A stretch of 64,000 bases of DNA from Liquorilactobacillus aquaticus DSM 21051 (GCF_001436755.1 NZ_AYZD01000001.1:62001-126000); one strand, 5' to 3'; counted from the first letter of the stretch, positions 27,066 to 36,276 are shown. Notes: generated by a model not told the origin, from the letters alone. Numbers and translations: made by a program.

Positions 27066-27389
27066 TTAATGAATGCCAAGTGCCATCTTAGCATACCTTG
27101 TCATTTTATCAATTGACCATGCCGGTTCCCATACAAATTTAACATCAACCTTCTCTATTTCGGGAACTGAAACAAGTGCTCGATCCACCATATCTGCTAA
27201 AACATCCGTCAGCGGGCAGCCCATTGTTGTCAAAGTCATTTTTATTTCACACAGGCCGGCTTCATTCAAATTTATTTCATACACAAGCCCTAAATTAACA
27301 ATATCGACGCCTAGTTCAGGGTCGATCACGTCTTCTAGTTTTTCAAGTATTTCATTTTTTATTGTCTCTTGATCTCTTTGATTCTCCAT
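27066..27389 (-). CDS. SufT/MIP18-type metal-sulfur cluster assembly factor (DUF59)
   Basis: A 107-residue DUF59 protein. EKLEDVIDPELGVDIVNLGLVYEI and LTTMGCPLTDVLADMVDRAL are the family signatures, the Cys in TMGCPL being the conserved one. Relatives (SufT, PaaD, MIP18) help load Fe-S clusters into client proteins. No suf operon lies nearby, but Fe-S clients such as endonuclease III are encoded in the window. ATG 27389 follows AGGAGG. Confidence 0.88.
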   Translation of the reverse strand: MENQRDQETIKNEILEKLEDVIDPELGVDIVNLGLVYEINLNEAGLCEIKMTLTTMGCPLTDVLADMVDRALVSVPEIEKVDVKFVWEPAWSIDKMTRYAKMALGIH

Positions 27390-27420
27390 AAGAAATCCTC
27401 CTAAGATATATCACTTATAT

Positions 27421-28176
27421 TTATGCCAGATAATCTGCAAATTTATCTGCCATTTCAACTGTTGTTTCATATGATACCTTATGTGCCGCACCTTGGGTAG
27501 TGGTAAACGTCACATTTTCTGCATACGAATGATTTTTTATTTGGTCAAAAAAAGCTTTTGTCGGCTGATAGGGTACCATTTCATCTGCAGTTCCATGCCA
27601 GAAATGAACTGGACGCGAAGCAATTTTTTGAGGATTCAAGGAAAGATCCACAACTTCCAAAGCCTTGACCTGCTCTTCTACGTAATTCGGATCGATATCT
27701 TCCATCCCTGGTATCGCATGCAGAAGCTGCCGCGCAAATGAACATGGCGCTGGAGAACCCATTAAACATACGCCTGCTGTTATCTGTGGATAGGTCCGCA
27801 GTAACGCACATGTGGTGATTCCTCCCATTGAAAGTCCACTGACACCAACTTTCTCATCCTTAATTCCGAAGTTTTCTCGATAATAAGCAAGCAAGTCTGG
27901 AAATTCTTTAATCGAATTTACAATTATTTTCCAAAACTCAAGCTTATGCTCTGAAGCTTTGCCTGAAACCAGCCGATCCCCATGATAAAGGGCATCTGGC
28001 AAGACAACCCTAAAACCTCTTTTAGCTATCTCATAACCTTGCGTTAGCACTTTCTCCTTGCATCCTGTCCAACCGTGATAGAAAAACACCAGCGGCAACA
28101 CATCCTCTTTCTTATCAGACTGGACAAGTTCCAGTACAGGAATTTTTTTAATTTCTTTTGATGTAATTGTAATCAT
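27421..28176 (-). CDS. Alpha/beta hydrolase (prolyl-oligopeptidase/esterase-like)
   Basis: A 251-residue cytoplasmic hydrolase. FYHGWTGCKEK forms the oxyanion region; nucleophile elbow GLSMGG (Ser about 115); the acid is probably the Asp in WHGTADEMVPYQP and the base the His in GAAHKVSYE. Such proteins hydrolyse esters or amides of small substrates, and the sequence does not reveal which. It is a leftward single gene, divergent from the HAD phosphatase. Confidence 0.85.
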   Translation of the reverse strand: MITITSKEIKKIPVLELVQSDKKEDVLPLVFFYHGWTGCKEKVLTQGYEIAKRGFRVVLPDALYHGDRLVSGKASEHKLEFWKIIVNSIKEFPDLLAYYRENFGIKDEKVGVSGLSMGGITTCALLRTYPQITAGVCLMGSPAPCSFARQLLHAIPGMEDIDPNYVEEQVKALEVVDLSLNPQKIASRPVHFWHGTADEMVPYQPTKAFFDQIKNHSYAENVTFTTTQGAAHKVSYETTVEMADKFADYLA

Positions 28177-28297
28177 GCTGTCGCCCCCATAGTAGTATGC
28201 TCATATTATACAACGACAGTAAAGGCAAACTCTAGTAAATAAGTTGCTTTTATGGTATCTTAAATCCTATGAATCTTCCTAATATGAGGTGAATGAC

Positions 28298-29110
28298 GTG
28301 CAACAGAAATTAATAGCATTAGATTTAGACGGAACAACTTTAAATGGACAGTCGATGATTAGTCCGAAAACAAAAGCAGTTTTACAAAAAGCCAGCCGTG
28401 CCGGACACATTGTCTCAATTGTTACGGGACGCCCTTACCGCATATCAAAACAAATCTATGATGATCTAAACATAAAGACTCCTATGATTAATTTTAATGG
28501 TGGACTCGGGCACATTCCACATCAAAATTGGGATAAAGAATATCAAAAAACTTTTTCGCGTGAGATCGCTTTTGACTTATTGAAAAATATGGATACTTTC
28601 GGGATCAAGCTAATGGCTGCTGAAAAGAAGTCGATGATTTTGGCCAGCAATCCGCATGCTATCGTAGACGACTTCTTTCCAGTGCCTCTCAACTCAGAAC
28701 AGATTTTAAACCAGCAAAACTTAAAATCTGATCCAACTTCATTGACGATCTTAATTGACGATAAAAAGAAAGATAAAATTATTCAGCATTTAGAGCAAGT
28801 TTACGGTTCAAATGTTGAAGTAGGTGTTTGGGGAGGCGTTAACCCTGTTCTGGAGCTCGAACCGAAAGGTGTGAATAAAGCTGTTGGGATCAAACATTTG
28901 GCTGATAACTTCAAAATTGACCGCAGTAACATCATCGCTTTTGGGGATGAACATAATGATCGTGAAATGATCGATTATGCTGGCTGGGGAGTTGTAATGA
29001 GCAATGGGACAGACGAGCTGAAAAAGTTAGCAAACGATATCACAGCTAAAGATAATACTCAAGATGGTTTAGCAACTTATCTTGAAAATTACCTCAAATT
29101 AGCTGAATAG
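28298..29110 (+). CDS. Cof-type HAD-IIB sugar-phosphatase-like hydrolase
   Basis: 270 residues. HAD motif I LDLDGTTLNG (nucleophile Asp), motif II VTGRPYR, and the C-terminal motif IV FGDEHNDREMIDYAG; the C2B cap lies between about 85 and 195. Family members dephosphorylate phosphosugars and nucleotides with broad specificity. GTG 28298 is chosen since GAGGTGA sits 5 nt upstream; an in-frame GTG three codons earlier overlaps that site. Confidence 0.9.
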   Translation: MQQKLIALDLDGTTLNGQSMISPKTKAVLQKASRAGHIVSIVTGRPYRISKQIYDDLNIKTPMINFNGGLGHIPHQNWDKEYQKTFSREIAFDLLKNMDTFGIKLMAAEKKSMILASNPHAIVDDFFPVPLNSEQILNQQNLKSDPTSLTILIDDKKKDKIIQHLEQVYGSNVEVGVWGGVNPVLELEPKGVNKAVGIKHLADNFKIDRSNIIAFGDEHNDREMIDYAGWGVVMSNGTDELKKLANDITAKDNTQDGLATYLENYLKLAE

Positions 29111-29146
29111 CAATAAACTGCCTGTTGTTCTCAGTATCCATATCAT

Positions 29147-29201
29147 AAAAAGCAGTTTAAGAACGAGATTGTTTCTGCCCCGTTCTTAAGCTGCTTTTTT
29201 T
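29147..29201. terminator. Bidirectional terminator between HAD gene and lysA
   Basis: AAAAAGCAGTTTAAGAACG pairs with CGTTCTTAAGCTGCTTTTTTT. The A-rich and T-rich ends allow it to serve both convergent genes. Confidence 0.82.
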
Positions 29202-29237
29202 GTTTTCCTGCCATCTAAGCTTTAAAGTTGATCCAAG

Positions 29238-30548
29238 CTACATGCCCAAGTCGCATTCCAACATATCCTCATAGGTCTCACGTCGTATGATCAGTTTATC
29301 CTTGCCATCTTCACAGAACACAACAGCTGGCCGCGGGTTACGATTATAGTTGCTGGCCATTGTGTAACCGTACGCTCCAGTTGACGGAATTGCTAAGATA
29401 TCTCCCGGATGAGTAATTGGCAATTGTGCATCTCGTACAAGAATGTCTCCAGATTCACAATACTTACCAACTACTGTTACAATCTGTTCCTGCAAAGCTT
29501 GAGGTTTATTAGCCAGCCATGCTTCATATTTTGCCTGATATAATGCAGGGCGAATGTTATCGCCCATCCCACCATCCACAGAAACAAAATGACACACACC
29601 TTCAACATCCTTGCGTGAACCGACCGTGTAAAGGGTAGCTGCAGATTCACCAGCTAAAGAACGTCCTGGTTCAATCCAAATTTCTGGCATTTTTAGGCTA
29701 AATTCAGCTATCCTTTTCTTAACAGCTGCAATGATTTTTTCAGCAAAAATCTCTGGCGGAAGTGGTTGGTCTTGTTCCGTGTATCGAGTTCCAAAACCGC
29801 CTCCTAGATTAAGTACCTCAGCCACAAAAGCATATTTTTCGTGCCAATCGTTCAATAGTGAGACCATCTTTTCAACAGCCATGACAAAACCTTTGGCAGA
29901 AAAAATCTGTGAACCGATATGACAGTGAACCCCTTTAACCTTCATTCGCGGATTTTCAATAAGCTTCTTAAGAGCTTTCTCTGCTTGCCCACTATGCACA
30001 TCAAAACCAAACTTAGAATTTTCTTGTCCTGTTGAAATATATTTGTGCGTTTCCGCCTCAATTCCAGGTGCAACACGCAACACAACTGAAATTGAAGTTT
30101 TCTTTTTCCGCAAAATAGCGTCCAGAAATTCTATTTCCTGGAAATTGTCAACAACAATACATCCTATCTTGGCATCAACCGCCATTTCCAATTCGGCTGG
30201 TAATTTATTATTACCATGAAACTCGATGCGCTCGGGGGGCATTCCACCTTTTAATGCGGTAAAAAGCTCACCACCAGAAACCACATCACATCCAAGGCCT
30301 TCTTGCGCAACCAACTGATACATTGCCATCGCTGAAAAAGCTTTACTTGCATAAACTACGCGATAAGGGACCCCGGCATCAACAAAGGCCTGTTTGAAGT
30401 GTTTTATCTTGGACTTTATCTTGGCAACATCATATGCGATCAGAGGGGTTCCGTATTTTTGCGCTAATTTAAGCGTATCAACCCCGCCAATCGCTAAATG
30501 TCCAGCTTGATTAACTTCGAATGAATCTGATAAATTTGCCAACTTCAA
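29238..30548 (-). CDS. lysA: Diaminopimelate decarboxylase
   Basis: PLP enzyme (436 residues) converting meso-diaminopimelate to lysine. An alanine-racemase-like TIM barrel carries the Schiff-base Lys69 in VVYASKAFSA; HCHIGSQI and LNLGGGFGTRY bind the cofactor phosphate; the C-terminal barrel has GKYCESGDILVRD and GAYGYTMASNYN at the dimer active site. It is a single leftward gene; no other lysine-pathway gene is present in the window. Confidence 0.96.
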   Translation of the reverse strand: MKLANLSDSFEVNQAGHLAIGGVDTLKLAQKYGTPLIAYDVAKIKSKIKHFKQAFVDAGVPYRVVYASKAFSAMAMYQLVAQEGLGCDVVSGGELFTALKGGMPPERIEFHGNNKLPAELEMAVDAKIGCIVVDNFQEIEFLDAILRKKKTSISVVLRVAPGIEAETHKYISTGQENSKFGFDVHSGQAEKALKKLIENPRMKVKGVHCHIGSQIFSAKGFVMAVEKMVSLLNDWHEKYAFVAEVLNLGGGFGTRYTEQDQPLPPEIFAEKIIAAVKKRIAEFSLKMPEIWIEPGRSLAGESAATLYTVGSRKDVEGVCHFVSVDGGMGDNIRPALYQAKYEAWLANKPQALQEQIVTVVGKYCESGDILVRDAQLPITHPGDILAIPSTGAYGYTMASNYNRNPRPAVVFCEDGKDKLIIRRETYEDMLECDLGM

Positions 30549-30583
30549 ACATCCTCTCTCATCTTATAAGTAGTCTTAAATAA

Positions 30584-30612
30584 TAAAAAAAGCCAGGTAT
30601 ATCGCCCAGCTT
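30584..30612 (-). terminator. Terminator after the tautomerase gene
   Basis: Minus strand AAGCTGGG-cgatata-CCTGGCTTTTTTTA: an 8-bp stem with two G-U pairs and a T tract, 14 bp past the tautomerase stop. Confidence 0.75.
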
Positions 30613-30625
30613 AAAATCAAAACAA

Positions 30626-30814
30626 TTACTTCTCGTCACTCTTAAGAACTCCGCCCACACTATAGCGGTTCTTTTGCATCTCACTTAGAATAACGTGGAC
30701 ATGTTCAGCCGGTGCCCCTGTATTTTTAGAAACAGCTTTTGTAACATCCTCCACTAAGTGTTTAAGTTGTTCTTGCGAGCGCCCCGCAATTAAGTCAATA
30801 TGCACAATTGGCAT
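30626..30814 (-). CDS. 4-oxalocrotonate tautomerase family protein
   Basis: 62 residues, the usual length of the small tautomerases that assemble as hexamers. After Met removal the N-terminus is Pro (PIVHIDLIAGRSQEQ), the catalytic base of the family, with a conserved Arg in position 11-12. In lactobacilli these proteins are of unknown physiological substrate; a 2-hydroxymuconate pathway is not present here. AGGAG precedes the ATG. Confidence 0.9.
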   Translation of the reverse strand: MPIVHIDLIAGRSQEQLKHLVEDVTKAVSKNTGAPAEHVHVILSEMQKNRYSVGGVLKSDEK

Positions 30815-31009
30815 TTCTTACTCCTCTTTCCAAGTCAACACTACTATTAAACATACTCTTTAAGTATACTTCGACTCTAATTACTCTATGTATATTAAAC
30901 CAGATATGCGATTAGAAAGCAATTAAATTTCCAACAAATAATTCGACTATACAGAGACTCGTATTTTGCTCCGAAATTCAAATTTTCATAGGCTCCTCTG
31001 TTCTTTTAT

Positions 31010-31915
31010 TCAATTTTTTTGCTTGTTTAACTGTGCGGCACGTGCACTAAGTTTTGCCTGCTGATCTTCATCGAAAAAGTTCCCCGCAATATCAGATGTG
31101 TTTACAAAATTAACAAAAGCAGTTGGATCTTCTTGGATGATGATCTGCTTGAATCGGTAGAGCTCGTAACGAGTAATGACAATCATTAAAACTTGACTGT
31201 CCTTCCCCGAATATCCCCCTTTAGATGGCATAATTGTCACACCTCTAACTAATGACTGACGTAAAACTGGGATAATGTTCTTGGCCCTATTCGTCACAAC
31301 GAATGCTGTCAGCTTTTGGTGTGAGGTGTGAATCCCATCAATCACCCGCGTCATAGCATAATTGGAAATAATCGTATAGAGTGCACTTTGCCAACCAAAT
31401 AAAAACCCGGCTGTTAAAATGATCAGCATATTAATCACTAACATGACAAAACCGACGGATTTGCCTGTCGTCTTATTCAAAATGACCGCGATAATATCCA
31501 TACCACCCGTCGAAAAACCATAACGCAAGGCAGCACCGACCCCAAAACCAGTCATCACACCACCAAACAATCCACTCATTAAAGGATCTGGAGTGAAACG
31601 CTGCACTGGAATTATAATAGCAAAAAATGTTGTTGAGATAATCGTAACCACACTATAGTACGTAAAGTTTCGCCCGACTTTCAGCCAGCCTAAGATACCT
31701 ACAGGAATATTCAGCAGCAGAATGAAGTAGCCAGTATCAATTCGAATGTGGAACATTTTGTTAAGAACTGACGACAAAAGTTGCGCAATCCCATTGAAAC
31801 CTGAAGCAAAAATATTACCAGGTATTAAGAAAAAGTTTAAGCTAGCAGCCAAGACAACCCCAGCAAAAATCGCAATAGCAACTCGTTTTAATTCATCGGA
31901 AATTTTAAAATTCAT
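31010..31915 (-). CDS. YitT-family membrane protein
   Basis: 301 residues: five or six membrane helices in the first two thirds (for example VAIAIFAGVVLAASLNFFLIPGN and FGVGAALRYGFSTGGMDIIAV), followed by a soluble DUF2179 domain (about 215-285, with VTIMPSKGGYSGKDSQVLMIVI). Family function is unresolved; several members are proposed transporters. ATG 31915 is chosen over 31966 because AAGGTG stands 6 nt before it and the helix start matches the family. Confidence 0.9.
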   Translation of the reverse strand: MNFKISDELKRVAIAIFAGVVLAASLNFFLIPGNIFASGFNGIAQLLSSVLNKMFHIRIDTGYFILLLNIPVGILGWLKVGRNFTYYSVVTIISTTFFAIIIPVQRFTPDPLMSGLFGGVMTGFGVGAALRYGFSTGGMDIIAVILNKTTGKSVGFVMLVINMLIILTAGFLFGWQSALYTIISNYAMTRVIDGIHTSHQKLTAFVVTNRAKNIIPVLRQSLVRGVTIMPSKGGYSGKDSQVLMIVITRYELYRFKQIIIQEDPTAFVNFVNTSDIAGNFFDEDQQAKLSARAAQLNKQKN

Positions 31916-32089
31916 ATTTAACACCTTATTCCTACTTCCCATCAAACATGGGCAGATTTTATTCAAAGTATTTCAACATAAATAAGTATAAACCAATCTG
32001 TTAAAATACAACATTAGAAAAAAATTAAACGCATTGTTATGATAAAATCATTTTAACGAACAAAAATCAAAAAAGAAAGAGGTTTTACT

Positions 32090-33520
32090 TTGACTTTCAA
32101 ACAAAAAAAATTATCCGCATGCACAAGTATTTTAGTCGGCAAAAAAGCAACAGCAGATGGTTCAACTCTCATTGCTCGCAACGAAGATTTCAATGCAACA
32201 TGTCCAAAACATTTCATTGTTCACCCACACAAAGAATTTGAACAGCAACAAACTTTTGTATCGCCGGATAACGGTTTTACCATTGGGCTTCCCAAAACTA
32301 GAGGAAAATACACTGCAACACCTGAGTGGACTCCAAAATTTGGTATTTTTGAAGAAGACGGGATCAACGAGTATGGCGTTGCCATGAGTGCGACTGAAAG
32401 TGCGTATGCGAATGAACGTGTTCTCGGTGCAGATCCGCTAGTTGAAAATGGTATTGGCGAAGAAGCTATGGTAACCGTTACACTCCCTTATATCCATTCT
32501 GCGCGCGAAGGTGTAGCCCGTTTGGGAGCTATCGTTGAAAAGTACGGCGCCAGTGAAACTAACGGCATTTTATTCTCTGACAAAGATGATGTCTGGTACA
32601 TGGAAATTGCTACTGGACATCATTGGGTTGCTCAGCGAATCCCTGAGGATGCATATGCGGTTGTCGCTAATCAACTGGCTATTCAGAATATTGATTTTGA
32701 TGATTCCAAAAACTTTATGTATGCACCCAGAATAGCCACTTTCGTCCAAGAAAACAAACTAAATGTTTCTCGCACCGAATTCAACTTCAGAAAAATTTTT
32801 GGAACTCAGGAATTAAGTGATGAGATTTACAGCACACCACGTGTCTGGTATGGTCAAAAATATTTAACTCCATCGCTAAAACAAGATCCTATGAGCGAGG
32901 AGCTCCCTTTCATACAGCGAGCAGATCGTCTGCTGCATAATGACGATCTTGAATACATTTTAGGTTCACATTTTCAAGGAACAGCTTATGATCCTCTGGG
33001 AAATGCAGATTCTAGCACCTCAAAGAAGTTCAGGCCAATCAGCCTTGCTAAGACCCAAGAATCACATATTCTGCAAATACGCCCAGATCTTCCACTTGAA
33101 ATCAGTGGTTTGCACTGGCTTGCGTTGGGGGTTACAGCTCAAAGTGTCTTCATTCCTTTCTACGCCTCCATAACAGATACACATCCAGCCTATCAAAAGG
33201 GCAACGGAACTTATAGCTTTGATTCCGCTTACTGGCGCTATAAACTGCTTGGTATTCTCGTTGACGCACATTACAAAAAATTCGGTGAGAAACTTCATTC
33301 CTTACAAAAGGAGTTGCGCGCCCATCTTAAAACACGTGTGCATCAGACTGACAACAAGGCTCAAAAACTCACCCATCAAAAACAGATAACCTTTTTGACG
33401 GAAGCAAGTTATGCTAATGCACAACTCGGACTCGATAAAATAGACAAACTAACAGCCCAGCTAATAACCGAATCAGCTGATCTTTCTCCACTTAATTTCC
33501 AAATTGATGAAAATCTTTAA
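32090..33520 (+). CDS. pepD: C69-family dipeptidase
   Basis: Ntn-hydrolase-type peptidase (476 residues) that splits dipeptides. The nucleophile Cys is in LSACTSILVGKKATADGSTLIARNED, 11 residues in, so a short N-terminal leader must be removed to free it. GINEYGVAMSATESAY and the central KDDVWYMEIATGHHWVAQRI are typical of PepD proteins of lactobacilli, which carry several paralogues. TTG 32090 has AAAGAGG 7 nt upstream. The gene is bounded by a strong terminator. Confidence 0.93.
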   Translation: MTFKQKKLSACTSILVGKKATADGSTLIARNEDFNATCPKHFIVHPHKEFEQQQTFVSPDNGFTIGLPKTRGKYTATPEWTPKFGIFEEDGINEYGVAMSATESAYANERVLGADPLVENGIGEEAMVTVTLPYIHSAREGVARLGAIVEKYGASETNGILFSDKDDVWYMEIATGHHWVAQRIPEDAYAVVANQLAIQNIDFDDSKNFMYAPRIATFVQENKLNVSRTEFNFRKIFGTQELSDEIYSTPRVWYGQKYLTPSLKQDPMSEELPFIQRADRLLHNDDLEYILGSHFQGTAYDPLGNADSSTSKKFRPISLAKTQESHILQIRPDLPLEISGLHWLALGVTAQSVFIPFYASITDTHPAYQKGNGTYSFDSAYWRYKLLGILVDAHYKKFGEKLHSLQKELRAHLKTRVHQTDNKAQKLTHQKQITFLTEASYANAQLGLDKIDKLTAQLITESADLSPLNFQIDENL

Positions 33521-33613
33521 GCAGTTCGAATAGCCTGCAAATTAAGACTATGTTCTGCTTTTAATTACCGATAATTCACAAAAAAGTGATCATGCTTTTG
33601 GACCGCTATATAT

Positions 33614-33671
33614 TAATAAAAGTGGGCTTCATGACAGAAAGTTCTTCTTGTCATGAAGCCCGCTTTTATTA
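33614..33671. terminator. Bidirectional terminator between pepD and the HesB-like gene
   Basis: AAAAGTGGGCTTCATGACA pairs with TGTCATGAAGCCCGCTTTT; AATAA/TTATT on the outside continues the stem. It sits between convergent genes. Confidence 0.88.
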
Positions 33672-33716
33672 AAAAATTATAGTAAATTCCTTCATACCAG
33701 TCCCTGTGTCAAGTTT

Positions 33717-34082
33717 TTATGCCTTTTCTTTCTCAATTCGTTCAATGCGGACAGCGGCGGTCAACTCACCTGAATTAGCACCTGTCAATCGTAACATCTG
33801 ATTAGTTTCGTTAACATCTAATTTCATTTCTTCGTCCATATACATCTCGCTATAACCCTTAATTCTAAATGGTCCGATATCAGAATCAACTTTCTTATCA
33901 TAATCGTGCGAATCAATATCATCAGAAACAATTAAAATACGGAAAACGGAATCAAGTGAACAAACACCCACACGTGAGAGCGAGCCCACACCATCGTCAA
34001 AGTCCAATAAAAGTTCATCATTAGAATCTTCGAGATAAGACATGATCTTTTTCCGCGCTTCCTGCGTAATTGTTAAATACAT
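33717..34082 (-). CDS. HesB/IscA-fold iron-sulfur biosynthesis-like protein lacking the cysteine ligands
   Basis: 121 residues from ATG 34082, which has GGAGGG six nt upstream; the longer frame has no ribosome site. The order of elements (LTITQEARKKI, LLLDFDDGVGSLSRVGVCSL, then FRIKGYSEMYMDEEMKLDVNETNQMLRL) resembles the small lactobacillar proteins labelled iron-sulfur cluster biosynthesis family. True A-type carriers have three Cys including a C-terminal C-x-C; here only one Cys is present. Cluster binding by the usual mode is therefore unlikely. Confidence 0.7.
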   Translation of the reverse strand: MYLTITQEARKKIMSYLEDSNDELLLDFDDGVGSLSRVGVCSLDSVFRILIVSDDIDSHDYDKKVDSDIGPFRIKGYSEMYMDEEMKLDVNETNQMLRLTGANSGELTAAVRIERIEKEKA

Positions 34083-34221
34083 GCGAATCCCTCCATTTCT
34101 AAGCATATTGTACACGATGTAAGTCTGTATGCCAAAATATATGTTTGAGTCCATTCGCAAATAATAGGCAGCTAGTTTATAATTTAGCACAGAGATACCT
34201 ATAAGAAATGAGGAATAACAA

Positions 34222-35259
34222 GTGACTGATACTGACAAAAAAATCAATAATTCATTTTCTCTGAATAAAAGCTTAGTTGCACAAAAAGACAATACTTGCA
34301 TTTTATTTGATCCTGCTGTTTCGACTTTTAAAAAGTTTTCTGTCTTCCAGGATGACTTCGTTCTTCAAGTAGTGATCCTTACCCAGCTATCTGAAAACAA
34401 TTTGCAGCTTCTGTATTCTGCTCCGTCCAAAGTTTTATTCTACATGTCACAAGAACTCTTTTTACTGCTTCAGAAAATGCAGCGCTTTGGCTTGGTCCCT
34501 AAAATTACGAACATGGGGAAAATTATTCCATATGACTTTCCCCAGAAAATCGGTCCTTTTAAAGTGACAGCATATAAAAATGATGACTCACTATACGGTT
34601 CGCTAGCACTTGTTATTCGTGATACACAAACTGCCATTGGTTACGTTAACGCCTTCGTACTTTATGGTGGGCATAAAAAAAGAACGAAAAAATGGCTCAA
34701 AAAAATGGCTGGCTCAAACTTAACAGCATTTATTACAAGCAGTACCATGTTCACTGACAAGTCCGCGCAACTTCCAAAAAGTGAAAATGGTATTCAAAAA
34801 TACTTCAGCAAACAACTCAAAAGTATTCAGCCAACTGAACCGTTTAAAGTTTTACTTTCACCTTGGAACCCAGAACGTTTACACCGTTTTAATGAGACCT
34901 GTACGGAACTCAATAAAAAATTAGTTCTGCCAGTTTCGATTGCCGAGTTTCTTCATTTCTTCTTTCCTGATGATACGATCTATTGCTACTCTACATCGGA
35001 AACCGTACAAGAACAAGAAGTTCAAAATAAGATGCACTATATCAGTGAACGTCAATTAAAAGAAAGACCGAGTGACTTCGTTTTACAAGATGATGCCAAC
35101 CCACTTTTCGTTGACCCTAGTATTCAAAATAGCCAGGCCTGTCAAAAAAAATCTTGGTTAAACAAAAGTAATTTTAACCGTACGATTGAACCGCTAGACG
35201 AAAAAATGCTTGCTGATTTAGAAAACAGATTAAACACCACTAACATTCTGCAATGTTAG
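34222..35259 (+). CDS. Degenerate metallo-beta-lactamase-fold protein (RNase J-like, metal ligands lost)
   Basis: 345 residues. Its order of segments follows the RNase J/MBL hydrolases, but the ligands are replaced: where T-H-x-H-x-D-H is expected it reads TQLSENN (54-60); where Y-T-G-D-F-R is expected it reads GYVNAFVLYGG (140-150); KNDDSLYGSLALVI (119-132) stands where a His usually precedes P-G-(S/A)-L. The C-terminal third (to CQKKSWLNKSN...) has no obvious motif. GTG 34222 follows GAGGAATAAC. It is divergent from the HesB-like gene. Probably a non-catalytic, perhaps RNA-binding, protein; this is inference. Confidence 0.55.
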   Translation: MTDTDKKINNSFSLNKSLVAQKDNTCILFDPAVSTFKKFSVFQDDFVLQVVILTQLSENNLQLLYSAPSKVLFYMSQELFLLLQKMQRFGLVPKITNMGKIIPYDFPQKIGPFKVTAYKNDDSLYGSLALVIRDTQTAIGYVNAFVLYGGHKKRTKKWLKKMAGSNLTAFITSSTMFTDKSAQLPKSENGIQKYFSKQLKSIQPTEPFKVLLSPWNPERLHRFNETCTELNKKLVLPVSIAEFLHFFFPDDTIYCYSTSETVQEQEVQNKMHYISERQLKERPSDFVLQDDANPLFVDPSIQNSQACQKKSWLNKSNFNRTIEPLDEKMLADLENRLNTTNILQC

Positions 35260-35269
35260 CTCTCTCACC

Positions 35270-36211
35270 TTACTTAAGCCATTGCTTAAAAAAGTTTCCA
35301 ACCTTCTGCCGATATACTTTAGGATACTCGTAATAAGCCATTGCATGCCCTGTCTTAGGCGCAACCCAAAGCTCTTTATATGCTGTAGTCGCACGATAAT
35401 TCTGATAAACCATCTTGGTCGGTACAAATTTATCAGCTCCCCCATGGATAAAAAAAATGGGGAGCTTATTTTTTTTCAACTGTTTAACTGAGCTGCCTTT
35501 TTTAAAGTCAAACCCGGCCTTCATTTGCGTAAACCAACTTGCGGTGGTGATTAACGGCTGCTTGGGTATTCCAAAACGCTGTTTTAGTTCATAAGTCAGT
35601 TCTTCCTCAATACTAGAATAGCCACTGTCTTCAACAATCGCTTTGACTTGATGGGGCAGTTGCTCACCACTAGTCATCATAACTGTGGCACCACCCATGC
35701 TGACACCGAATAAACCGATCTGCGAATCAGACCCACCTTTTTTAACAACCTGTTTAATCCACTTAACATAGTCAAGTCGGTCAGGCCAACCAAAACCAAT
35801 ATATTTGCCCTGACTCTTTCCTGCCCCACGGTCGTCTGGTGCTAAAACATTGTAACCCATTTGATGAAACATGTGCAGATAACTCGCCATCTGAGTATGT
35901 TCCTCCTGATAACCATGCGCCACAATGATCGTTTTATTTGTTTTGTGTGCTGCTGGAATATATACTGCTTTCAGCCTTAAGTTTTGACCAGCAGAATTTT
36001 CCTGCCATCGCTGCTTGTCAACCTCAGCAAGCCATTTTTTGTCATGTTTCAGCGGGGTCTTCTTTTTGGAACTCATTCCACTATTCAAAGGCTTTTGCGG
36101 TTCGAAGGCAAAATAGTATAAATAAGCACTTGCACCTGTAAGCCCAAGTATTATGGCAATTATCAACGTAAGTAAACTGTAAGCAAAAATTTTTTTCTTT
36201 CTTTTAAACAA
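35270..36211 (-). CDS. Membrane-anchored alpha/beta hydrolase
   Basis: 313 residues with an N-terminal signal anchor (about 8-35), so the hydrolase domain faces outward. IIVAHGYQEEHTQM holds the oxyanion loop, GVSMGG the nucleophile Ser, HGGADKFVP the acid and KTGHAMAY the His. This is the serine hydrolase type annotated as extracellular esterase or lipase-like in lactobacilli; the substrate is unknown. It converges on the MBL-like gene, leaving 10 bp between the two stop codons. Confidence 0.85.
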   Translation of the reverse strand: MFKRKKKIFAYSLLTLIIAIILGLTGASAYLYYFAFEPQKPLNSGMSSKKKTPLKHDKKWLAEVDKQRWQENSAGQNLRLKAVYIPAAHKTNKTIIVAHGYQEEHTQMASYLHMFHQMGYNVLAPDDRGAGKSQGKYIGFGWPDRLDYVKWIKQVVKKGGSDSQIGLFGVSMGGATVMMTSGEQLPHQVKAIVEDSGYSSIEEELTYELKQRFGIPKQPLITTASWFTQMKAGFDFKKGSSVKQLKKNKLPIFFIHGGADKFVPTKMVYQNYRATTAYKELWVAPKTGHAMAYYEYPKVYRQKVGNFFKQWLK

Positions 36212-36235
36212 ACTACATTCTCCTATACTATTACT

Positions 36236-36276
36236 TAAAAGAGGGATTGCGACAAAATAATATTTGCCACAATCCC
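36236..36276 (-). terminator. Terminator after cardiolipin synthase
   Basis: Minus strand GGGATTGTGGCAAA-tatta-TTTTGTCGCAATCCCTCTTTT: a 13-bp stem with two mismatches and a short T tract, about 100 bp past the cls stop. Confidence 0.65.

Noticed and set aside
34082-34301. N-terminal extension of the HesB-like frame
   Set aside because: The extension lacks a ribosome site, overlaps the divergent MBL-like gene, and an excellent GGAGGG-ATG pair exists at 34082.
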